DNA of 64,000 nt from Nemopilema nomurai. Taxonomy: Eukaryota; Cnidaria; Scyphozoa; Rhizostomeae; Rhizostomatidae. A program made the translations under genes and the position numbers. The stretch spans positions 620,001 to 684,000 of the forward strand of contig ML133499.1 in the NCBI GenBank assembly GCA_003864495.1, given 5' to 3'. The notes under the pieces were generated by a model. It made no database searches, had not been told where the DNA came from, and saw only the letters and a program-made list of their open reading frames with translations. Below, piece by piece: positions 11,218 to 24,200 of this stretch (positions are counted from its first letter, which is position 1; each line of letters opens with the position of its first letter).

Positions 11218-14200
11218 TTAGTCGTAAAAAGAGCTCACGAAATGACAAGTCAAAGTGGACAGGCTAATGTTCGGACTAGCTGTTCGATGTTTGTAGCATT
11301 TAACCTTTAATGTGTTTCCAATGAAAAATGCTTCGACAATGCCCTGGAGCATTTCCTGTTGAACAAAAATTGTTCCGCGTTATGTTACTTTTGGAGATTA
11401 TGTAACGCTTGGCCTCGTAATGCCTTGCTTTTGGGCTTTTTTCTCATACTTTTATTTCTTCCGTTCAAACGTCCCCAGGAGACCTTTGTTTATCTCGAGG
11501 CTCTTTGTTAGGCCAATCGCCGTTTAAAGTAAATCGTTGCAATTGCGCATCACCATAAAGGTTCTGTATTTTACTCCAGATGAGGCCACTACTAATTTTA
11601 GTTATAAGTTGGCTTAAGCTACGTAGGTACATTTATAGGACGTAGATTTTTAGGAACCTTTAGCCACCGACTTTAATAATATTGCTGAACTTTGCGGCTT
11701 TATTGATAATTATTATTAGACACATAAGAGGCAGCAACGAACAGCTATGCTGTACTGTACCAGATTCATTAGCAGAAGGGACATGAAAGGGCTTAACCGA
11801 CGATATTGTAGTGTTTTTCATTTCAACAATTTGCCATGGTAGATGCATCTTGGCATATAGGCCTATCATCAATAATCCTAAAGTCGATTATGTTGAGCTG
11901 GCCTTGATGACGTCATAATTGGACCCCATGGGTCATATTAATGCCACCCTAATGTTAGGTCTTCAGTGAAGATTTTTGTAACTTCCCTGCATGATTTTTT
12001 ACTCACGTGGCGAATAAGGGCAATATATATTTTTGAATGTGATACATCTTTAGGCCTGTATTTGTTGAATTCGTGGTTTTGCTGTCCGGATGCTAAAAGT
12101 ACCATGGCCAGCTTTTAATTGCACTGCTACCTAGGATGGCACTGCTATTCCATTCTCCATGCTGTAAGCCAGTTTCATGGTCTCTCTTTTCGTCCCCCGT
12201 TGCTGCATCCGACTATGCAGTTGAAATTTCACAATAAAAAGCATTTGGTGTAACCAAATACTCATGTCATTGATTTTTTGGCTAATTTTCTGACAAGGAG
12301 CTACAATAAAGTCCCCTTCCAGTTTGGTACAAAAAGAGCCCTTGTCATTTCTAATTTGAATTTTCATGAATCTCAGGAGCATTTTTCGACCATTAAGTAG
12401 AAAATCGTTTATTTCTCATATCAGGATAGGAATTAGCTCATGTACAGACAAAGGCTTTTGCTTTGTACACTTTCAACCTAGATCAATCGCCCCATATATG
12501 TAAAATTGTACTGGCGAGAGCGTAGAAATTGTATATAGATAGATGTGCCACTGATGACTATTTGTTAATATTGTGTTTCATAGTAAGCAAGTAAATAATA
12601 TGTATTTAAATGTTCCTTTTTTTAAATGGACTCAATCTACATTGGTGTTTCATTGATGCGTCTCTTTGGGAGATTTTGCTATTTTAGTACAGCCTAAAGA
12701 AGGGAGAGGGGAAAGTTGATAGAGAGAAGGTTTAGAGAGCTGAATGTAGAGAAAATTTTATGACAGAATGAAAGCTGGTTTTTGTCATCAGCAAGTCACT
12801 GTTCAGGTGATCTGATTTAGAATTTGGAACATCAGGAAATCCAACAAAGTCTTGAAATTATTCAACGACAGCAGTACTGCTGCAAAGGGTGTGCTTGGAA
12901 GGCCTTCTAGTGGCTTTAAATTCTAGTATTTTTCACTCACACATACACATTTTGTTGAGAAGCCGAATACCCTTTATTATATGTTGACACATAGAAATTT
13001 TTCTGTTGATATTTCTGTAGCACAGTGCTCAATACATTTGCACACAGTAGCATGGAGTTGGAGAAAATAAAACTACATGTTTTATCTCTACAGGCCTGTT
13101 TCGTGAGAAACTCGCTATTCAGGAGATGTTGAGGAAACATGTAATATAGAAACCTTTAAAGCTGCACTTTTCAACGTAATAGGATCCTAGAATTAAAGCG
13201 CATCCAACTTCTACCTGGAATGACGATCTTGGGGAATGACTAGCGATGCAACATCCCAATATAAACACGATGTGGTCTGGAAGTATCAATTTTTCCTTAA
13301 ATTGATTTAAATTAAAAATACTTGCTGTACTGCAAGTGGTGAATATCCATTACCCAGTTTTTGAAGTTTCGGATTCTGGCTAAGGACTAAGGGCTAAGGG
13401 CGTTGTGGCTCTTAGAAAAGACCTGGGAAAGTAACCATAAAGAGGCCCATACTTTCTAGAGAAACAAATTTTGCTATTGGTTCAAGCGGGGGTGAGTTGA
13501 AACAGCTTTAATAGTAATAACGCTACACAGAGGTAGTGTCACCAATCTTGGAGGGGCTTATAATGATATTTTGTGATATAGGAGGACCCACCATGGTTGG
13601 GGCAGATGCGGAAGAAAGTTTTTAAATTAAGCCCTCTAGAATAGCTAAAAATGCATTTAGTAGAGTTTAATCTAACAAATTACTTTACCGCCCAGAATAG
13701 AAAATTTCACGATACTCAGAAAAAATCGATTATTGATATTTAGAAAAACTTTCAAAGGGGAGATGTCTTGCTAGTTCTTGTCACAGGCGCTGGGGAAAGA
13801 AGTAAAGGGTGACCTTTCGCTAGCCACAAGGGTAAGTGCTATATAAGGGCCTTTTGAAAAATTTTAACTAATAGGCCTCCAAGGACTAACTCTTGAACTC
13901 GCGGCATTTTCGAAGACATAGGCCCTTCCATCAGGTCGCTCAAGCCAAAGCCTCCTTCTAGCGGGACATCTTCTGTTTGATCTTTCCACGCACCCCATTC
14001 ATGGGGCCCTTTATGTTCAAGTTTAGCTCCAAGCCTCTAGTTCACAACAATGAGCTCGAATTTTGTAAATGGGAAAGAAACATTTTCCTGAGTTTTGAAG
14101 TTAATTGTAAGAGGCGCACTGATAATGCCATGTGTTCTGCAGCAACAACAACAACAACAGCGACACAGCAACAACAGCTCGTGAAGAAGGGCTTCTATTC

Positions 14201-14218
14201 ATTTACATCAAAACAGTC
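11218..14218. other. Intergenic region between NELF-A and the unrecognised eight-exon gene
   Basis: No exon with coding potential and matching splice sites was seen on either strand in this 3-kb stretch. The last 80 bases hold a CAA/AAC-rich run (about 14141-14178) that probably lies in the 5' UTR of the next gene. Confidence 0.5.
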
Positions 14219-17200
14219 ATGGCGTTCTCTAGGCAAGCATTGACGGAGATAATGTCATATGACCAGTCATTTAAAGGTAACAAGAAATGTTTTCCCAATT
14301 TTTTACCTTCATTGCAATGTGCCCGATAGGCCATTCCATGAGATTCTTGAGAAGCTGGCTCATTTTTACACAATGGACTCAGTGTCTCTTCCCCTAAAGA
14401 ATTAATTGTCGCCTTTCTAGAGAGGGCTTCTTGAAGCATATAGTGCCACCTTTGCAGATATCAGAATCGACTTTACTTAAGTTCTTTATTATTGTTATTT
14501 AAAAAAGTAAAGTTTTATGCAAAGTGGATAAAGACTCAAAGCCTTGGCATTCTATTCAACAGTTGAAACACGACTTCACGAACCTCTGTGGAAGAGCCAC
14601 CGATCGTCAGAGGAAATTGCAGTAGAAATTTTGTCACTTGCAGCACAGGTTGAAGCATTATGCAAAGAACGTTATACGGTATGCTATTCTTACTTTTCTT
14701 AAAAACGAAGCACTCCTGAAATAAGGAGCCCTTCTGTGAATTGAAAACATTGCGAGTTGCAAACGTTGTAAGGTGCAGCTCTTCGCAGAAATGCAGGCAT
14801 TTTAAGAGAGGCAAGTTTTTGAAGAAAGTGTCAAGCAGCTCTTACTAAGAAAATATTTGACAAATTATTTGTGTTACACAACTTGGCAATTAGCAATTAA
14901 ACTTAGCTAGCCTTGAGGTAGGAATTACTGATGGTTGCCGGGTATGAAATGATTCTTTTCTTTGCTGCTTCTATTTTCTACAAATAATCATTTGAATGAA
15001 AAGCCCATTAGCCTTTTGTTGCTAGAGGAATGGCATTCTCAACAACTTCTGAAAAACCATAAAAAGCTATTATGCTTTATCCTCATGGTGTATATAAAAC
15101 AAGATAATTTTGAGTTGCCATTTTGGGTTTCAAATTTCCTCATCATCATCTATAGCTGCCTTGCTTCAGTAGACTGGGGTTAGCAGGGTGGCCCTGAGTC
15201 TTCAAGCGCCAGAAACCTTTTACCAAAGCAATTTCAGGCTCTAATTGTTAGGAATTTTCCATATTCAAGTTTTCTTAGGGCAGCCTTTTGGTCTTCTACC
15301 TTTGAAAACAAAGTTGTGAGCCATCTATAGTGGGTTTGATTTTGAGCTTCAAATTTATTATGGATATTTCAATTGGATGATGATTGCTTGAGCTTTGCGA
15401 GGTGTTGTAGAATTTCTTTTGTGATGCTGATCTAACCTTGGTTTTTGATTCAATTGGTTGCTTCCAATTCAACTTTTTCACAGAGTTGGCTCAAATGAAA
15501 GCATAACATGCATATTTATTCTTACAGAGCTTAATATATTAATTCCTTGGTAAATTCTTAGTTATCATAAATTATCCTTTTTCAGACATTCATTGATTCA
15601 TTCATTCAGGTCTTCGTGCACTAAATAGTGAAAAAAATAGTGGATAAACCTTTTATTCTATTTCAGAAGTCAAGTGGTGGTATTGCTTCTGACTACATGA
15701 AAGAATATTTGAACAAATTTGAACCTTTAGGTATGTATCATTCAACCCATCAATGGGTGCTAATAAATGGGTACTAATAAATGGGTATTAATCTTAAAAA
15801 TGATTTCATCAAGACATGGAAGTATTTAGGAAAGGACAAAAATTGGAATAACATTGAGTTATATTTTCCAAGTATAGATTTTTAATTATTGAATAACTGA
15901 ATAATGTCTTGTACTTGTTAGATAGTTTGGTATACTTCATTCTTTTGATTTCCAGCAAGTGTTTTTATTGGCAAGATGGAAGAGTATCTTCACTTCATGC
16001 CACATCCAAGGCCAACTCTCAAGGTTTGTGAAGCTCTTTTATTTTCAGTTATAGTTTTGTTGATTGATTCAATGAACTTATTATATATTGAGCAATAAAC
16101 ATGCAAACAATTTAATAAGAAAATTATTAAAATGTAATAATTTAGAAGCTTTTGCAAACTGATTAACTAAGGGAAAATTATATGGGAAATCAGAGAATGT
16201 GGTAGGCACACCCAGAGCTAATGTTAAATGGTAAATGGAAGATCAGAATATAATTTACCCTGTTTGTGATTTGGTGTGTTATTACATATAACTGAGCAAG
16301 CTATAATCATATTTGTCTACCAAAATGAAAAGTTCTGGTTAATGATAACGATGAAGAATTTGTTTTTGCTACAGACTGAAATGAAGATGTTAAACTTCAT
16401 TTGCAATCAAGATTGCCCATTGCCAATGAGTGGCTTTGCTCCATACCTGTATTTGAAGATTTCTAATATAGATTTATCAGCAATTAATTTGTGGTGCTTA
16501 TATTGGTCACAATCAAAGGGGGAATCTGAGAATGCTGAATTTCATGTAGCTAAACTGAGAAAAATCCAATGTAGACTTCTACTCTTTAGTGCTAAAATGG
16601 CAATATATTTTGTCTTGCTGTTTTGAAAAAGTATGTATATCAAATTCTTTTCCTAGGAATATTTCAAGCAAAGTGGACTTGTTGCACTTTTTCCAAAAAC
16701 AGCTTCATACATAATAAATCCTCAAAGACCAATGTTTAAGAACCAAAAGTCAACTATGGACGGTGTGTATCATTTCTTTTCTTTTGATAATTCTATAAAC
16801 ATGAAATAAATAATATCATTGGAAATGTATTTTTGTTTTGCTGCCTACAGACCCCTGTTTTTTCTATGAATTTTGAAGTCATCAGCAAGGTAAAATGATG
16901 CCTGGACAATGTATCCAATCATATTTTGTTATTGATCAAATTTTATCATTTGAATATCCTACTGGTTTCTTGAATTTTGTTTCTTCTGACATTTATGCTA
17001 AGTTTTTGATATGTGAAATGACCCCTTCAAATGCCTCTAATCAGGTCGATGATCCTTTTCTAAAATTGAAATTAGTATTATTTGGTATATGATATTTATG
17101 ATTCACCTACAGTGTCTGATCAATTTTTGATTAATTCCATCTTTTTGTCTGCAGGATATTTTGGCCACATTACAACCATGAACCAGCTCTTGAGTCTTTC

Positions 17201-18411
17201 CACTCAAATAAATCGTGATGTGAATAATATAGGGAACCACAAATACATTGCACATCAGATTGCTCTGTTGTATGTAAGTATTCCATTTTATCAAGGCACT
17301 AATATTGTACCAAATCATGTGTTTAGTACTAATTTATCATATTATGTTATTATATAATGTTATTTGATATTTTATTATATTATGTGATTTTATTATGTGA
17401 TGTAATTTTATAACATTATGTTACACATGAAAATATTATAAAATATCATTTTATGTTATATTTTACTTTATTGTATTACATTATTTTACTGTACTATATG
17501 GTATTACATTATTTTAGATTATTTAATATTATATTTTATTGACTCTTATTTTATTATGTTATTTATACTATATCAAACATATATTTTATTGTATTGTGTG
17601 ATTTTATGTTATATTATTATATTATGTAGTTCTATTAAATTTTATTACATTATATCAAGCATAATAATATTATGAAATATCATACTATATTATATTTTAC
17701 TTTATTATATTATGTTGTATTATATTATTTTATATTATATACTTTATATTTGATTATTGTTTAATTTTAATTTTAGCAAGCTGTGAACCAAGCTGGTCCA
17801 AGTCTAGGAGCCATCAAAAAACAAATAGAAGATAATTTCCAAAACATTAAAGGCTCTTTGTCATCCCAAAGCAAAGATGATGTCTTAAAGTTGCCACTGG
17901 TTCAAAAGGAATGGTATGTGAAAATTTCTTTTACATGTATTGTTTTAAAATCACAAGGTTGCAAGACAGTTTGTTATTAATCAAGTTTAAGGAAAATACA
18001 TTATACACAGTTTCATCTAGTTATTGACTGGTCATAGATTTTGACTAAATCAGCATTTTAAACACCCAGTAGCTGTGTTCAAAGCTGATTTGCAATTGCT
18101 AGACCAGGGAGAAATATGAAAAAGACCCACGAAGTAGCGAGAGTTATATAAAAGAGACGCAAAATAGGAAGATTTTCTGAGGATTGGCTTGAGGGAGACC
18201 CACGAGAAGGCTCTCTTTTCTTATCCTTTGCTCAGTAGTTCAACAATAATTCGCGGGATAACTCTCGTAACGTGCCATACCATTTCTTTCCAGGGTTAAT
18301 TTTGTGACTGGAGATATTTATAACGCTGTGACGTCACTAGAATCGCAAATCGCATCGCCTCTGCAGCCCTCCATCCAATTTCTCCGGCAAACGCGGGAAG
18401 CTTGCCGCTGA
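14219..18411 (+). CDS. Unrecognised helical protein of about 261 residues, complete eight-exon gene
   Basis: The eight exons have GT-AG borders and consistent phases: 14219-14276, 14563-14678, 15667-15730, 15956-16023, 16657-16762, 17155-17273, 17777-17913 and 18294-18411 (stop TGA). They sum to 786 nt, or 261 residues. The protein starts MAFSRQALTEIMSYDQ and ends FLRQTREACR. It has no signal peptide or membrane segment. It is rich in amphipathic helical stretches, with a conserved-looking centre (EYLHFMPHPRPTLKEYF, then NRDVNNIGNHKYIAHQI). I cannot assign a family, so the function is unknown; a cytosolic or nuclear scaffold role is only a guess. It runs in the same direction as NELF-A, 3.2 kb downstream, and converges on the homeobox gene. 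Exon 2 has an alternative in-frame upstream extension, so its start is slightly less sure than the others. Confidence 0.8.
17327..17765. repeat. AT-rich degenerate simple repeat in intron 7 of the 261-residue gene
   Basis: About 440 bases are made almost only of A and T with recurring ATTATATTTTATT-like words and a loose period of about 10-15 bp. The array lies between the exons ending at 17273 and starting at 17777 and reaches to about 12 bases before the acceptor. Confidence 0.8.
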
Positions 18412-21241
18412 CCTATTCAAGTATTTTACTATGAAAATTTTGGATACAAATTTTAGGCAAATCTCTTATTTATTTCTAAAGAATATATTGTAACCATTGC
18501 ACTTTAGTTACTTATTATTTCCTCTTTTTTCTGAAACATTTTATCATTTATTTCATTATTTAAGATTAGTCGTTTAATTGTTATTTAAAGACCGGGGGCA
18601 ACAGCCTCTTTTCCAGGTTGCAAACAATCAACAATGTGTGAAAATCTTCACTGCAACAAAGTTTATGTATTTCGTTGCATTTTGTTGAATATGTAACCTT
18701 GGTGTAAACAAGCGGAAAATTTTGCATCCGAATAATGCCTTTTTGTGTTTTTAGATAACTGAGTTGGTACTATGAATTTATTTGACCCCATAAATGGCCC
18801 TGTAAATGGTCCTTTATTTGTTGACCCCACAAATGTTATTTCCCGCCCGTAGAGGAAAGATAAATTCGTCAATTTATTTATCCCATTCTTTTTATCAAGC
18901 AAGGTGCTACGTCTCATTTTTCCTATACTGCTGCTTGTCTCTGAATGTTTAGTTTCCATTATTTCTTCTTCTGCATCCATATGAAATCCGAGACTTCCTT
19001 TAATGAATGCTAACATGCCTGTACACCGAAATCAAGCCTGTTTAATATCTTGTTAATTCTTTACAAGGAACATGTTCTTTTTCATGCGCCGCCTTTCTTG
19101 AGTGTAGCCTTAAGCCGCAATATAGCTACCTTATACATCTTGCAGGTCTTTTGTGTATCCCCACTCGTCGGTGATAAATTTCTTTCTAGACCCAAAGATC
19201 ACTCTTCAACAGCCCGCCTAGGTGAATCTTGTTTATGCCGAATTAGTAGTTCGCCCTTAAAAATTAATTAGCACATGTGTTTCTTATTGTTTCTTTTGAT
19301 AATGTTCTAATCTGGATTAAAAGAGGCCTTCGTAATTACAGTGTGTGTGTAGTTTTCGCATCCCCATTCAATTAAGTTTGCACAGACACATTCACACACC
19401 TTGCTTAAAGGAATTTAAACCGAGTTTAGTCTCCACAAGAGAAAGGTGGTCAGGTTTTTGTCGTAGTTGTGTTCGAGGCAAGCATTTATATATTGAAAAT
19501 AATTAGGCCGAGTACGTGTTTTGAAGAATCAGAGACATTGTTTATGTCCATGATTGTTTGATGGAATAACTGAACTCGCTGTTTCTTTGTGTACTTTTAT
19601 CACAACGGTATCCTAGCTAGATTGATAGTAATGCCATCTGCCTTCAAGAAAGCTGATCCTGTCTCTTTGCTGTAATAATGTGTTCAGAGTTTATTTGTGC
19701 GTGCAAAATGAATATAGAAAAAACTACAGTTTGCAGAGGAATCTCTATAATAAAAAAAATTCATTAGAAACATCTTGAACAGTACAGCGTCAAAAAACAA
19801 TCTTGTTAAAAATGTAAAATTCCTCCAAACTTTAAAAGTATTGCAGCATCAGAGATCAAGCTGGCAAGCCTCTGTAGACCAAGCAGAACTAAATTTGGCC
19901 CAAATTTTATTTGCTTATTGCATCGTCAGATATCTCTTTTCATACTGGTAGTTGAAATATTTGATCAAGGCTGCCATTTTGATCAAGATGGCGCATTACT
20001 TTAACAACGAATAACGTCAGGATACATGGCGCGTGTTCGTCAAAAGGTCACGTCTAATATCTACTTGTTGTTCGAAACGTGTCCTTCAGTGTCAAAGTCT
20101 TACACCTCAAAACATTTAAATGTTTTGAATCTGGCTTTTTTCAATGTTAATTGTGTCAATGTTAGCCTAAATCCGAGACTCTAATGTCTGCCTATCATTC
20201 AAATATTTTTACATTTTGCACTCTAAATAAAAAAGAATAAAATCAACTGAATACTGTTCTAACGATTTAGAAAATGAAAACCACAAAATGGTTTGCTTAA
20301 ATTTTTCTAACAATTATAATGAAAAGTCGTACAGAAAGAAAGATTTCTTTCAGGATATTTTATTGGTCGAAAATTTCGCAACTTTAAAACTTGATATTTA
20401 TTCTTGAGGCCTATAATGCAGCTCCAAAGTTCAGTGTGACAGTGTATTAGATATTTCAGAGACCAAACCCCCGTTTCCCTGTAAGTAACAATGGCTTTGT
20501 AGGACAATCTCAGGGGGTTTCTCATGCTTGTTTGACTTTGTTCGCCTGGGACATTTTTATTGTATTAAAAAATCACAGGATTGGTTTTGAGACTGCGTAA
20601 AACTGCTTGCACCGTATTACCAAACATTTCCCATTAGCATTTTGCTATAAAAACAAGGTATTGCACAATGACCTTTGCAAGCTCAAGCTCTCTTGAGACC
20701 TTCTCCATTGTGATAATAAATCCCTTAAGACGGCCTCACGTTAAACAGACCCATAGCACTTGCAACTTCTCATAATTTCAAAAGGATTTGGACAATGTGT
20801 TCTTGCTAGATTTGCAAGCTACAACATCAATTACCTTTCAGTACTAACTCCAACCAGGCCACTCTTTCATGACAGCATCGAACGTATGATGCTACTTTAA
20901 ACTTGATGTTTAACCAAGCGTTTGCCCAAATTTGCTCAGCAATTACGGAGAAAAACGATGGTTATGGTGAGTCCGCAATTAGTTTCTTGCTCCGAACCAA
21001 TTGTTACTTGTTATTTTCAGAGATTTGATCCCGTTGGTCTTTCTTTAATCGCTCAGTAAGTTGCCATTAAGATCGTTTAACAATCCTTGAAGTATCTGTA
21101 GTCGAAGTAAGTTGGCCTGTCACTGCAGCTTTAACCTCTGAAGCACAGAGTCTATCGATTGTAGTCGTAACGTATCCTGTTTCGATACTGTCGTCGTAAT
21201 TACATTGGCGCAACAGACACCAGTCCTCGTTAGTAGCAAAG
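18412..21241. other. Intergenic region between two convergent genes
   Basis: This 2.8-kb stretch lies between the stop codons of the 261-residue gene and the homeobox gene. No coding exon was recognised. A 117-codon open frame on the minus strand (18663-19016) shows no splice support or familiar motif and was not called. Confidence 0.5.
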
Positions 21242-24200
21242 TTACGCGTGAATGGCATTTCGACAATGCGTGCAAGATGGTCCGCCGAAACACGTCGACA
21301 TTGGTTTTCCGAAAGGAATTAGTGGTAGCCTCGGCATTTTAGGCGTCGTTAGAGGCGAAGTGTGGTTCAGTGTCTTTAGAAACAGCGAATTGCATACGTT
21401 AGAGTGGAATGTCTGTGGTAGTATGGTTAAATTGTTCGAAGCGGGAGATGTCGCTCTGTTTCCATCATGTTTATTCCGTTTCCTCCATTTTGCGCGGCGA
21501 TTTTGAAACCATACCTTCAATTGGGAAATAGAGTTAATTTCAAAATTTGCATTGATGCTTAAATTTATAATCCTGGTTATAATTCACACAGAAAAAAAAT
21601 ACGTTTGCTTTTTTGTACATTTAACTATAAAGATTTTCAAAATAATACACAATGTTTATGCCTATTTGAAGTCTTGAATTACCTTCAAAGTATCTAATTC
21701 CAATGTAACTTCACAATTCGGGTGACCGTGTTAGGGGAGTTTCAACTACGTTAGCTTCGATTCCCTGGGTTTTTGTTATACTCAAAGACAGCGATAATGG
21801 CTCCTAAACTACCCTTTCTAAGTAATAATGCATATCTTGCATAGAAAACAAACAGGATATTAAATGCCTCATTCGTATGAACCGTTTTCAAACCAACAAA
21901 CCAAATTGTAAAAATTTATACTTTAGCTAGACATTATCAAAAAACTGAAACAAAATCGTTTTACTTTGGAGGACAAAGAAACTTCATCATGTATCAAATA
22001 TTGGCAGTCGATCCTAAAGAAATAGTCCCCAACAAACAAAATATTCAAGAAAAGTAAGCTTCGAGTTTGACTTTCCAGGGTTTGAAACCTGCCATTTAAT
22101 TGCGTCACACGAATCTGCGTCACAAGCTGCAGATTCTTCATTTCCAATTTATTTCATAGGATAGAACTTTCGCCTCCTTGATGTATAATGTAGAAGTAAG
22201 AAAATCAATACAACATGGTCTTAATAAGCGCTTAAAAACTTGAACGGTAAATATGTTCAACACAGTATTATAGTTAGTTTAGAAGAATATGTTGTGTTAC
22301 CTGAATTCGTGCCTCTGTTAGGTTTAACTTCATGGCAAGCTCCTCTCGAAGAAAGACATCTGGGTAATGCGTCCTCAGAAACACTCGCTCAAGCTCGTCG
22401 AGCTGATATGTCGTGAAAGTCGTCCTGTACCTCCGTTTCTTTGGCACCCCGTTCTGTTGGTCCCGTAGGCCTGTTAGTCCGTCCTGCAGTGCCTCGCTCT
22501 TTTTTTCGCCATCCGAGAACGACGGACTTTCAAGGGATCCCGGTGACACTTGGCCTAAACAAACCGAAGCAAGATCAATGAGGATTGTGCATTCGAAGCT
22601 ACCATTGATAAGCCTAGCCCCTCGCATAGTCCCATTTAATGGTGCCCCCACTTTTGGGGCACAATAGATGGAAATGCACACCAAATAATCATTTGGACGG
22701 GCAAATATTCAATGTTTATTGATGACGTAAATTTCAAGGTTGGAAAAATAAGGTTTAACCCCAAATAATTGGTCAAGAGTTCTGGTGCAGCATCTCCAGG
22801 ACTAAGTTGGCACAGCCTAGATTTAAACCAGGTTGATTTCAGATCATATGAATTTCAAGTGCATGATCTTGTCTTAATACAAACCAGGGTTATACCCTGG
22901 CATCAAAGTTTAGCCAGACCAAAGTTCAGGCTCAAAGTAGCAATGAGCAGCTGGAGAATGGAGATATATAGCCGTCATAGATTAAGCACGCAGTTAGGCC
23001 AACACACCCAGCCCCTGACTTGAATCTCTCCGAACCCATAACAAACCACCCTCGTTGCTAGAAGCAAAGACAGAAAATGGCTGTATATTGGCATTGCTTG
23101 AGAAGCGTGAAACTGAAAGGTGGAAACGAGGCCTTCTCTTTGACAACCCCATTTGCCAAGGCAGTAGAGAAATTTCTGAAAGTTCAGAAAGGAAAGAAAG
23201 AAGGCACAAGGTGAGACAGAGCTTTTTTGCAAGAGTAGCTTCGCTTCCATGGGGAGCTGTAGCTGTAGATAGAGTTCCAGGGGGGGGGGGGTGGGGGCAC
23301 AAAAATATTTAGTAGGCATTGAAGAAGATTTAGCAATAATTACAGTCTCTGTGAAGTATCAGTATAAAGGGAACATCTAGCTCCCCACGAATCCCCTCCA
23401 TATGCTCACTGTATTAAAATAAAAACCATCCAGACACGCCATTTGCAGAACTTCGACTCATTTTAATTGACATTCGACTGACATTGGTCGGGATTAAATG
23501 GCAGTTTAGCTCACAGTCGAGCGTATTTCGATCAGGTGGCGATCCGCGGAGGGATAGCTTATCCCCCGGCACTGGGCACAGTCAACAGCGACCATCATGC
23601 ATCTCTTTGATCTGCAACACCGTTGGAAACCAACACCGATGTGTAATCTATTAGGCCGGGCGCCCGCTGCGACGACAATTTAATTACACAATCTTTCTGA
23701 TAGTTTAATTACACCATATTTATTATCAATATATAAGATTATGTTTCCCACAATATTATTTAATTATGGGCGAGCCGTGGCAAGCGACAAAATTTGCAAT
23801 GTGGCTTCGTCTGGTAAAAGGATGAATTGAGACGAACCAGCCGATTGGTTTGTATGTTCAACTGACTGTCCTGCAAAACAGACCAAAGACAACCATAATA
23901 TCAAGCCTGTTTACAGAGCCAATGGCTAATTTCTTTAACAGGTTATTAAATCTCCGAAAGCAGTTACCAAACGATTTCTTTGTTTTGTTTTAAGCTTCCA
24001 TTCCTTTGAATCCTAATAGGACAATCAGTTTTCTGCTATGACGCCTCATTTATGTTTTCACATAAACATGAACTTATGTTCTAAATGAATCTGAACTACA
24101 TAGAAATTATGTAGCTCTGATACAACTTGGTCACGTGGTATTTCTCCAAGTTTTGAAGTTTATGAGAAGAATAGCTTCATTCAGAGCTGATGGACTTCGT

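Noticed and set aside
16276..16626. 116-codon frame inside the 261-residue gene
   Set aside because: It lies in the intron 16024-16656 and the in-phase exon chain bypasses it.
18663..19016. 117-codon minus-strand open frame between two genes
   Set aside because: No recognisable motif, no splice context and low-complexity stretches; likely fortuitous.
22975..23319. 114-codon minus-strand frame in homeobox intron 1
   Set aside because: It lies across a poly-C tract, its phases do not join the homeobox exons, and the phase-1 exon at 26850-26985 explains the N-terminus better.
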